Source: Leeuwenhoekiella sp. MAR_2009_132 (lineage in GTDB: Bacteria; Bacteroidota; Bacteroidia; Flavobacteriales; Flavobacteriaceae). Taken from it: DNA of 64,000 bases. This document shows positions 56,892 through 64,000 of the stretch, piece by piece. Under the pieces are notes generated by a model, which was not told where the DNA came from, ran no database searches, and worked only from the letters and a program-made list of their open reading frames with translations. Numbering within the stretch: the stretch's first letter is position 1; each line of letters begins with the position of its first letter. The stretch is taken from NCBI RefSeq assembly GCF_000687915.1, contig NZ_JHZY01000002.1:1612001-1676000 (forward strand), written 5' to 3'. The translations under genes and the position numbers were made by a program.

Positions 56892-58277
56892 ATGGCAGGA
56901 AAAACATTATTTGACAAAGTTTGGGATGCACACGTAGTAGATACGGTGCCTAACGGACCGCAAGTACTTTATATAGACAAACACCTTATTCACGAAGTTA
57001 CCAGTCCACAGGCATTTTCAGAATTAGAAGAGCGCGGCATACCTGTAGCACGACCAGATCAGATTGTTGCAACAGCAGATCACAATACTCCTACCGTAGA
57101 TCAACATTTACCGGTGCGAGATTTGTTATCCCGTAACCAGTTGAAACAGCTCACAGACAATTGTGAGAAACACGGGATTACCCTGTATGGTTTAGGGCAC
57201 GAGTACAATGGTATTGTGCACGTAATGGCTCCAGAACTTGGAATTACCCAACCGGGTATGACAATGGTTTGTGGGGATAGCCATACCTCTACACACGGTG
57301 CATTTGGTACAATCGCATTTGGTATAGGAACCAGCCAGGTAGCTCAGGTTTTTGCCAGCCAGTGTTTATTATTAACAAAACCGAAAAGTTTACGGGTCAA
57401 TGTAACCGGTAAATTAAAACCGAATGTTTTACCTAAAGATGTTATTTTATATGTAATCTCACAATTAGGAACTAACGCAGGTACAGGTTATTTCTGTGAA
57501 TATGCCGGAAACGTTTTTGAAGAAATGTCTATGGAAGGTCGTATGACCGTTTGCAACATGAGTATTGAAATGGGTGCTCGTGGTGGAATGATCGCTCCAG
57601 ACCAGACAACTTTTGATTATGTACAAGGTCGCAAGTTTGCACCTCAAAGCGCAGAATGGGATAAAAAATTAGCCTACTGGAAAACTCTTCCTACAGATGC
57701 TGATGCTGTTTTTGACAAAGAATATTCTTTTGACGCAGCAGACATTGAGCCTATGGTAACTTATGGCACAAATCCCGGAATGGGAATCAAAGTAACCGGA
57801 AACATCCCAGATAAGGATGACGTGAATCTGGAAAAGGCTTTGGCATATATGAACTTCAAAAAGGGAGAAAGTCTAATTGATAAGCCTATTAATTATGTGT
57901 TCATAGGAAGTTGTACCAATTCTCGAATAGAAGATTTTCGCATTGCGGCAGATTTTGTAAAAGGCAAGCAAAAAGCACCTAATGTTAACGCCTGGTTAGT
58001 TCCCGGCTCACAGCAGGTTGCAAAACAACTGGTTGAAGAAGGTCTTGATAAAATATTTACCGAAGCAGGATTTGCATTGAGACAACCGGGTTGCTCTGCA
58101 TGTTTAGCGATGAACGATGATAAAATTCCCGAAGGAGAATATTGTGTTTCTACTTCTAACCGAAATTTTGAAGGAAGACAGGGACAAGGTGCTCGTACCA
58201 TTTTAGCGAGTCCGCTTATGGCAGCGGCCACCGCAGTTGCCGGAAAAATTACAGACATTACCAAACAATTAAATTAA
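56892..58277 (+). CDS. leuC: 3-isopropylmalate dehydratase, large subunit
   Basis: Isomerises 2- to 3-isopropylmalate with LeuD. The 461 residues hold the three [4Fe-4S] ligands of the aconitase family: one in [14 protein letters not shown] and two in [48 protein letters not shown] and [17 protein letters not shown] are diagnostic. It starts 161 bases after leuA, past a terminator, and is one base from leuD. Confidence 0.97.
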   Translation: MAGKTLFDKVWDAHVVDTVPNGPQVLYIDKHLIHEVTSPQAFSELEERGIPVARPDQIVATADHNTPTVDQHLPVRDLLSRNQLKQLTDNCEKHGITLYGLGHEYNGIVHVMAPELGITQPGMTMVCGDSHTSTHGAFGTIAFGIGTSQVAQVFASQCLLLTKPKSLRVNVTGKLKPNVLPKDVILYVISQLGTNAGTGYFCEYAGNVFEEMSMEGRMTVCNMSIEMGARGGMIAPDQTTFDYVQGRKFAPQSAEWDKKLAYWKTLPTDADAVFDKEYSFDAADIEPMVTYGTNPGMGIKVTGNIPDKDDVNLEKALAYMNFKKGESLIDKPINYVFIGSCTNSRIEDFRIAADFVKGKQKAPNVNAWLVPGSQQVAKQLVEEGLDKIFTEAGFALRQPGCSACLAMNDDKIPEGEYCVSTSNRNFEGRQGQGARTILASPLMAAATAVAGKITDITKQLN

Positions 58278-58278
58278 G

Positions 58279-58863
58279 ATGGAAAAGTTTATCAAGCTTA
58301 CCGATACAGCAGTTCCTTTACCTATAGAGAATATAGATACAGATCAGATTATACCTGCTCGATTTTTAAAGTCTACAGACAAACAAGGTTTTGGAGATAA
58401 TGTTTTCAGAGATTGGCGTTACGATCACGAAGGCAATAAAAACACTGACTTTGTATTAAATGATCCTACCTACGGCGGTACTATTCTCGTTGCAGGCGAC
58501 AACTTTGGCTGTGGTTCTAGTAGAGAACATGCTGCCTGGGCAATTGCAGGATATGGTTTTAAAGTAGTTATAAGTAGTTTTTTTGCAGATATCTTTAGAG
58601 GTAACGCACTAAATAACGGAATTTTACCCATTCAGGTAACTCCAGCATATTTAAAAGAATTGCTTCAAACTATAAAAGACAAACCAGAAACCCAACTTAC
58701 CATCAATCTGGAAGATCAGGTTTTAAGTTCGCCTGCAGGAGAATTAGAATTTGACATCGATCCTTATAAAAAAGTGTGTATGATTAATGGGTATGATGAT
58801 ATTGATTTTTTAATTAGTAAAAAAGAAGCGATAGAAGCTTTTGAACGCGAACAGGCGTATTAA
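58279..58863 (+). CDS. leuD: 3-isopropylmalate dehydratase, small subunit
   Basis: Swivel-domain partner of LeuC. The 194 residues include IENIDTDQIIPARFLK and the substrate-binding GDNFGCGSSREHAAWAI. Length is standard. It begins one base after the leuC stop, so the subunits are made together. A 256-base gap with hairpins follows before leuB. Confidence 0.97.
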   Translation: MEKFIKLTDTAVPLPIENIDTDQIIPARFLKSTDKQGFGDNVFRDWRYDHEGNKNTDFVLNDPTYGGTILVAGDNFGCGSSREHAAWAIAGYGFKVVISSFFADIFRGNALNNGILPIQVTPAYLKELLQTIKDKPETQLTINLEDQVLSSPAGELEFDIDPYKKVCMINGYDDIDFLISKKEAIEAFEREQAY

Positions 58864-59027
58864 GTTTATTAATTCAATAGATAATTGCATTTTAATAAAG
58901 ATGTAGTCCTTAAAATAAATCAAAAGGAAATTAACCGTAAACCACTGGTTAGTTTAATCTGAATTATCGATTAAATTCAATACTTTTATCAATCAATACA
59001 CTGACCTACAATAACTAATAGAATAAG

Positions 59028-59103
59028 GAAGCACAATTTTGCTTCGTTAAATATTTTTAAAAACAATCAAACCTCACTTGTTAATGTTACTCGTGAGGTT
59101 TTG
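59028..59103 (+). promoter_or_regulatory. Pair of hairpins in the leuD-leuB gap
   Basis: The first hairpin is GAAGCA-CAATTT-TGCTTC (59028-59045); the second has a 9-bp stem, AAACCTCAC with GTGAGGTTT (59069-59077 with 59093-59101), and ends 19 bases before the leuB start codon. Neither has a full terminator T run. They may be weak terminators of leuCD or control elements for leuB. Confidence 0.4.
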
Positions 59104-59119
59104 AAATAAAATACAAATA

Positions 59120-60235
59120 ATGAAATTTAACATCGCAGTTTTAGCCGGAGACGGTATCGGACCAGAAGTAACAGAACAGGCAATCAAAGCATTAGATGCG
59201 ATTGCAGATGTATTTGATCACTCCTTTGTTTATAAAAATGCGTTAGTAGGAGCTTGCGCAATAGATGAAACAGGCAACCCTTTACCTGACGAGACCATCA
59301 CGATTTGTAAAGAAAGTGATGCTGTTCTTTTTGGTGCTATAGGTCATCCTAAATATGACAATGATCCTACAGCTCAAGTACGACCAGAACAAGGCTTATT
59401 AAAACTTAGAAAATCGCTTGGTTTGTTTTGTAACATCAGACCTGTAAAAGCATTTGAGCGTTTAATTGAAAATTCTCCGCTTAAAAGAGAAATTATTTCA
59501 GGTACAGATATTTCAATATATCGTGAATTAACCGGTGGTATTTACTTTGGTGATAAGCATCTTAGTGATGACGGTCAGGTTGCTACAGATGGTTGTTCAT
59601 ATTCGGTAGAAGAGATTAGTAGGATTACACATCTTGCATTTAAGGAAGCTCAGAACCGCAGAAAAAAATTAACCCTTGTTGATAAAGCTAACGTTTTAGA
59701 AACATCTCGGCTTTGGCGTAAAACGGTAACCGAGATTGCAAAAGACTATGCAGATGTTGAGTTAGATTTCTTATTTGTAGATAATGCGGCGATGCAAATG
59801 ATTTTAAACCCAAGTCAGTTTGATGTAATTCTTACTGAAAATTTATTTGGAGATATCATTTCTGACGAAGCATCAGTAATAGGTGGTTCTATTGGTCTTT
59901 TAGCTTCAGCTTCAGTAGGAAGCACTGTAGGTATGTTTGAGCCTATTCACGGTTCTTTTCCGCAGGCCACAGGTAAAAATATTGCTAACCCATTAGCTTC
60001 TATTTTATCTGCTGCGATGATGTTGCGCCATTTAGGATTGCATAAAGAAGCGGCAGCTATAGAAAATGCTGTTGAAAAATCATTAGAACTAGGAATCACT
60101 ACCGGTGACATCAATCCTAAAAAACCATTTACAACCACAAAAGTAGGTGACTTTATCGCAGATTTCTTAACCCACCCTGAAGATACGAACCGTAACTTCA
60201 AAAATATTCATATGGGACAGAGTACAATTATCTAA
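59120..60235 (+). CDS. leuB: 3-isopropylmalate dehydrogenase
   Basis: Oxidises and decarboxylates 3-isopropylmalate with NAD+ to 2-oxoisocaproate. The 371 residues carry VLAGDGIGPEVTEQAI, the substrate arginines around VRPEQGLLKLRKSLGLFCNIRP, the catalytic lysine in VDKANVLETSRLWR, the metal site in DNAAMQMILNPSQFDVILTENLFGDIISDEASVIGGSIGLL, and the NAD-specific FEPIHGSFPQATGKNIANP. It is the last gene of the leucine cluster and is followed by a strong terminator. Confidence 0.97.
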   Translation: MKFNIAVLAGDGIGPEVTEQAIKALDAIADVFDHSFVYKNALVGACAIDETGNPLPDETITICKESDAVLFGAIGHPKYDNDPTAQVRPEQGLLKLRKSLGLFCNIRPVKAFERLIENSPLKREIISGTDISIYRELTGGIYFGDKHLSDDGQVATDGCSYSVEEISRITHLAFKEAQNRRKKLTLVDKANVLETSRLWRKTVTEIAKDYADVELDFLFVDNAAMQMILNPSQFDVILTENLFGDIISDEASVIGGSIGLLASASVGSTVGMFEPIHGSFPQATGKNIANPLASILSAAMMLRHLGLHKEAAAIENAVEKSLELGITTGDINPKKPFTTTKVGDFIADFLTHPEDTNRNFKNIHMGQSTII

Positions 60236-60266
60236 AAGAAATTAGACTAGAGATTTTAGATAAGAG

Positions 60267-60303
60267 ATAGAAAAAGCGACGTAATTTAGGTCGCTTTTTC
60301 TAT
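60267..60303 (+). terminator. Terminator after leuB
   Basis: A perfect 14-bp stem (60267-60280 with 60290-60303) with a 9-base loop; the T run is inside the 3' arm (CTTTTTC). Confidence 0.8.
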
Positions 60304-60340
60304 TCAAATTAATAATTAGAAACCAAATTATCCTAAAATG

Positions 60341-60374
60341 AAAAACCGCCCGGGAAATCAACTCCGGGCGGTTT
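60341..60374 (-). terminator. Terminator of the RND efflux operon
   Basis: On the minus strand a GC-rich 11-bp stem (AAACCGCCCGG with CCGGGCGGTTT, 10-base loop) runs into five T. It lies 66 bases past the end of the outer-membrane factor gene. Confidence 0.9.
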
Positions 60375-60440
60375 CTGGTTTGTGATGATTATTAATTTAG
60401 GGGTAATTCACCACAAACTGCATCAACACTAACTAAATCC

Positions 60441-61874
60441 TTAATTCCAGCCGCCACCTAGCGCCTGGTACATATGCACATACGCATTCATTTGATCCAT
60501 CTTTGTTTCTATAAGATCAAAGTTTGATTCTAAAGCATCACGCTGGGTCATTAAAACTTCCATATAATCTGCACGCGCAGAACTAAATAACTTGTTAGAA
60601 ATATCAATAGAACGGTTTAACGCAGCTACTTCCTGAGCTTTTAAATCATAACTTTTTGCAAGATTGGCCACTTTAGAAAGTTGGTTAGCCACCTCGATAT
60701 ATGCATTAAGTACGGTACGCTCATAATCATACACCGCCTGTACCTGTTTAGCATTTGCGGTCATATACGCCGCCTTAATCTCATTTCTGTTGATTAAAGG
60801 CGCAGTTAATTCTCCTGCTATAGTATATAAAAGGGACTCAGGACTGTTTAATAAATACTTAGGATTAAAGGCCTCATAGCCTATTCCGGCACGAATTCCT
60901 AACGAGGGGTAAAAACGTGCCTTAGCAACTTTTACATCTAATTTAGCTGCAGCAAGAGCCAGTTCTGCCTGTTTAACATCGGTGCGGTTTTCTAATAACT
61001 GAGCAGGAATTCCGGCTTTTATAGCTTCAGGAACGAGATCAATCAACTTGGTGGTGCTGCGTTCTACTTTTTGCGGAAAGCGACCTGTAAGAAAGTTAAT
61101 TCGATTTTCGGTTTCTACAATACGCTGCTGAATATCAAACTGCAAACTTTTTGTGTGCAATACTTCAGCCTCAAATCGCGAAACAGCAAGACCAGTTACT
61201 CGTGCAGCTTCCTTTTGAAGTTTAATAATCTCAAAAGCATTGTTACGTATCTCAATATTTCGGTTTACTATTTCTAACTGATTGTCTAAAGCCAGTAACT
61301 CATAATAGGATTCTGCTAGCTCACCCACGAGTTGCGTAACCATAAAATTTCGACCTTCAACACTAGACAGATAATTAAATACCGCTGCTTTCTTAGAATT
61401 ACGAAGCTTTCCCCAGATATCTAATTCCCAGCTCGCCTGAAGTCCGAATCTGTAGTTTGGCAACGGCTCGGGAAATTCAACTCCTTCTCTAATTTCAGTA
61501 TTTGCATCATTAGCTCCCTGACTGGTATATCTTCCTACTTTTTCGGTTTCACTAGAAGCACCAAAGCCTACAAAAGGCAGGTACTCCCCTTTTTTAGCTT
61601 TGATTTCGGCCTTAGAGATAGAAATCTCCTGAAGCATAATGTTTAATTCCTGATTGTTTTGCAATGCAGTATCAATCAAGCTACTTAAATAGGGATCTGT
61701 AAAATAATCTTTCCAGTTAACACGAGCAGTCTGTGCGGTATCTGCAGTTGCAGCAAATGTTTTAGGAAGTTTAAGTTCTACATCCCGTTCTACCAGACCG
61801 GGTGCTTTACAGGCTGAGAACGAGAGTAGTAGAACCACTACTCCCGTATATAATATTTTGGTTTTATTTATCAT
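60441..61874 (-). CDS. TolC-family outer-membrane efflux lipoprotein
   Basis: A 477-residue outer-membrane factor of the OprM/NodT type. The start is the ATG at 61874 (MINKTKILYTGVVVLLLSFSAC), giving a lipoprotein signal with Cys at about residue 22; an in-frame ATG four codons earlier is also possible. The two outer-membrane-efflux repeats are visible: WKDYFTDPYLSSLIDTALQNNQELNIMLQEI, RFGLQASWELDIWGKLRNSKKA, and LVPEAIKAGIPAQLLENRTDVKQAELALAAAKLDVKVAKARFYPSLGI. It overlaps the RND pump gene by 11 bases and forms the channel of a tripartite pump. Confidence 0.93.
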   Translation of the reverse strand: MINKTKILYTGVVVLLLSFSACKAPGLVERDVELKLPKTFAATADTAQTARVNWKDYFTDPYLSSLIDTALQNNQELNIMLQEISISKAEIKAKKGEYLPFVGFGASSETEKVGRYTSQGANDANTEIREGVEFPEPLPNYRFGLQASWELDIWGKLRNSKKAAVFNYLSSVEGRNFMVTQLVGELAESYYELLALDNQLEIVNRNIEIRNNAFEIIKLQKEAARVTGLAVSRFEAEVLHTKSLQFDIQQRIVETENRINFLTGRFPQKVERSTTKLIDLVPEAIKAGIPAQLLENRTDVKQAELALAAAKLDVKVAKARFYPSLGIRAGIGYEAFNPKYLLNSPESLLYTIAGELTAPLINRNEIKAAYMTANAKQVQAVYDYERTVLNAYIEVANQLSKVANLAKSYDLKAQEVAALNRSIDISNKLFSSARADYMEVLMTQRDALESNFDLIETKMDQMNAYVHMYQALGGGWN

Positions 61875-64000
61875 GGCTCTCATCATCTTTTAGTTTTGAA
61901 AAACGGTCTATTTCGTGCACAAATCCTTCAGATAAAGAATGGTCCTCCTCATCTTTAATCAACTTTCTTCCGTCTGCAAGGGTTGCAAAAATGTAATACA
62001 GTCCAGGGATTATGACTACCCCAAATAGGGTTCCGAATAACATTCCACCTAAAGAAGAAGCACCTATGGTACGGTTACCAATAGCACCTGCACCGGTAGC
62101 GATAATTAATGGAATAAGACCTGCAACAAATGCAAATGAAGTCATTAAAATAGGTCTAAAACGTACTCGGGCTCCTTCAATTGCAGCTTCATAAATGGTG
62201 GCTCCCTCACTTCGCTTTAAGACCGCAAACTCTACGATAAGAACGGCATTTTTACCCAGGAGTCCTACCAGCATTATGAGTCCTATTTGTGCATAAATAT
62301 CATTTTGAAGCCCCATTAATTGAAGCATTACAAACGATCCTAAAAGTCCTATAGGTATAGAAAAAATTATAGCAAGCGGAATTATAAAACTCTCATACTG
62401 CGCCGCAAGTACGAAGTATACGAAGGCGAGAACGATTCCAAAAATATACAGGGCTTCATTACCTCTGCCTGCCTCGTCATAGGACAATCCTTCCCAGGCA
62501 ATATCATAGCCTTTAGGTAAGGTTGTTGCTGCAACTTCGCGCACGGCTGCAATTGCATCTGCTGTAGTATAACCTTTTGCAGGCTGACCTTGTATAGCCG
62601 CAGAATTGTACATGTTGTAACGCGTTACCTCATTAGGTCCCTGCGTTTTCTTAAGCTTCATAAAAGCTGAATACGGCACCATCTCACCGGTATCATTCTT
62701 CACATACAAATTCAAAATATCTGAAGGTAATTTTCTATACTGAGGGTCTGATTGTACATACACTTTAAAGAAACGGCCAAACTTGATGAACCCCTGCTCA
62801 TAGGTACTACCTATCATAATGTTTAAGTTTTCCATAGCCTTACCTATAGAAACCCCTTTTTGCATCGCCAGATCATTATTGATCTCAAGTTCATACTGTG
62901 GGTAATTTGCAGCAAAAAAGGTAAACAAACCGGCTAGCTCTTTACGCTTGCCCAACTCATCCATAAAATTTTGATTTATTTTATCAAAATCCTGATAATC
63001 TGTGTCTGTCGTTTTATCTAGTAAACGCATAGAAAAACCTCCTGAAGATCCAAAACCGGGAATAGCCGGTGGCTCAAAATACTCAATGACCGCCCCCAGA
63101 TTTTTAGACTTTTCTTCCAGCTCTTCCATAATTTCGGTAACGGTATGCTTTCTATCTCCCCAGGATTTTAAGTTAATCAAACAAGTACCTGCGTTAGAAC
63201 CCCTACCTTCGGTCATAATTTCATAACCCGCTAAAGACGAAACCGACTCTACGCCTTCTACTTCTTCACAAATCTTCTGAAGCTCGAGTGATACTTTGTT
63301 TGTACGCTCTAATGTTGCTCCTGGCGGAGTTTGAATTATCGCGTAGATTGTTCCTTGATCTTCACTAGGTATAAACCCAGAAGGTAAAATTTGATTTTCA
63401 AAAAATATCAATGCACAAACGGCGATAAGAATTCCAAACGTAAGTATACGTCTGCTAACAATAGTTTTAAGCAAGCGTACATACCTACCGGTAAGCCTGT
63501 CAAACCAATTATTAAAACCATCTAGTGCTTTTGTAAGAATGTTACCTTTTTTCTCTTTTCCGTGATTATTTTTTAAGAGCATCGCACAGAGAACCGGGGT
63601 AAGCGTAAGGGCTACAATTGCAGAAATCACAATAGAACTTGCCATTGTAATTGAAAATTGTCTGTAGAAAGTTCCTACCGGTCCAGACATAAATGTAATA
63701 GGCAGGAATACCGAAACCATAACAGCGGTAATCGCTATGATCGCTCCCGAAATTTCACCAAGAACCAGTTTAACAGCTTTGTATGGCGTGATATCTGGAA
63801 ACTCGTGAAACTTGGCATGTACAGCCTCAACCACTACAATAGCATCATCTACCACAATACCAATTGCAAGAACTAATGCAAATAAAGTAACCAGGTTAAT
63901 TGACATCCCAAACAGCTGAATTACGAAAAATGCACCTACTAAAGAAACCGGAACGGCTATAATAGGGATCAACGTAGAACGCCAGTCACCTAAGAAAATA
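61864..64000 (-). CDS. RND efflux transporter permease (AcrB/MexB-like), 3' part
   Basis: The reading frame is open to the right edge, so the N-terminal third lies outside the window; about 711 residues are visible. It begins in the sequence matching AcrB near residue 330 (DWRSTLIPIIAVPVSLVG). Proton-relay aspartates of TM4 are present in AIGIVVDDAIVVVEAV. The docking/porter segments and the second six-helix bundle (YEAAIEGARVRFRPILMTSFAFVAGLIPL) complete the hydrophobe/amphiphile efflux-1 type. The membrane-fusion protein gene is expected just beyond the edge. Substrate range cannot be predicted. Confidence 0.94.
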   Translation of the reverse strand, partial: IFLGDWRSTLIPIIAVPVSLVGAFFVIQLFGMSINLVTLFALVLAIGIVVDDAIVVVEAVHAKFHEFPDITPYKAVKLVLGEISGAIIAITAVMVSVFLPITFMSGPVGTFYRQFSITMASSIVISAIVALTLTPVLCAMLLKNNHGKEKKGNILTKALDGFNNWFDRLTGRYVRLLKTIVSRRILTFGILIAVCALIFFENQILPSGFIPSEDQGTIYAIIQTPPGATLERTNKVSLELQKICEEVEGVESVSSLAGYEIMTEGRGSNAGTCLINLKSWGDRKHTVTEIMEELEEKSKNLGAVIEYFEPPAIPGFGSSGGFSMRLLDKTTDTDYQDFDKINQNFMDELGKRKELAGLFTFFAANYPQYELEINNDLAMQKGVSIGKAMENLNIMIGSTYEQGFIKFGRFFKVYVQSDPQYRKLPSDILNLYVKNDTGEMVPYSAFMKLKKTQGPNEVTRYNMYNSAAIQGQPAKGYTTADAIAAVREVAATTLPKGYDIAWEGLSYDEAGRGNEALYIFGIVLAFVYFVLAAQYESFIIPLAIIFSIPIGLLGSFVMLQLMGLQNDIYAQIGLIMLVGLLGKNAVLIVEFAVLKRSEGATIYEAAIEGARVRFRPILMTSFAFVAGLIPLIIATGAGAIGNRTIGASSLGGMLFGTLFGVVIIPGLYYIFATLADGRKLIKDEEDHSLSEGFVHEIDRFSKLKDDESHDK

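Noticed and set aside
59947..60201. Open frame antisense to leuB
   Set aside because: Covers conserved leuB codons; no initiation signals or similarity.

Overview
The window reads as a chromosomal segment of a member of the Bacteroidota, most likely family Flavobacteriaceae. The evidence is low GC, tight gene packing, and several copies of the Bacteroidota promoter motif TAnnTTTG with an upstream TTG (best before rplS, rpmE2 and the gene at 36457). The gene set agrees: a TonB-dependent receptor with a carboxypeptidase-like N-terminal domain beside a DUF4249 lipoprotein, type B L31, monomeric NADP isocitrate dehydrogenase, DUF6913, DUF6095 and DUF4199 proteins, and an Asp/Glu-rich DnaK tail. 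Genus cannot be fixed from the sequence alone. No rRNA, tRNA, CRISPR array, intact insertion sequence or prophage was seen.

Layout. 1-8.8 kb is mostly minus strand: dapA and a DUF6913 gene, a plus-strand pair encoding a split 5'-nucleotidase, two related membrane proteins, ligA, a LOG-family gene, prmC and a GNAT gene. 8.8-15.2 kb is plus strand: ribD-HAD-EamA-yigZ as a tightly overlapping run, then dnaA, a low-molecular-weight phosphatase and a tetrapyrrole-methylase-type gene. 15.3-18.5 kb (minus) holds a transglycosylase-like protein and dapF-GNAT-mltG. 18.6-35.2 kb is largely plus: an HtrA protease, a coiled-coil membrane protein, trmD, rplS, icd, the receptor/DUF4249 pair, murQ, DUF4199 and glycosyltransferase genes, a phosphosugar mutase and an MsbA-like ABC transporter; rpmE2 is on minus.

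35.2-39.1 kb is the most accessory-looking stretch: a small secreted-protein gene enclosed by inverted repeats, a 0.5-kb non-coding gap, an anchored orphan protein with direct repeats in its upstream region, and a LytS/LytTR-type two-component pair. 39.2-55.4 kb contains dnaK (with a sigma-54-like upstream element), a CPBP protease, a PLP enzyme divergent from an Lrp regulator, umuDC, sdaA, a large secreted MACPF-ankyrin protein, panB, an RluA-type synthase, an EamA transporter and a TPR-like protein. 55.5-60.2 kb is leucine biosynthesis (leuA, leuC, leuD, leuB). 60.4-64 kb is the distal part of an RND efflux operon that runs off the right edge.

Functionally the window is mainly housekeeping: lysine/peptidoglycan precursors (dapA, dapF, mltG, murQ), leucine, pantothenate and riboflavin synthesis, translation and replication genes. 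The points most worth a second look are the MACPF-ankyrin protein, a UmuD homologue that has lost both catalytic residues and the cleavage cysteine, the inverted-repeat-bounded gene, and the 21-bp-spaced direct repeats next to the LytTR regulator.
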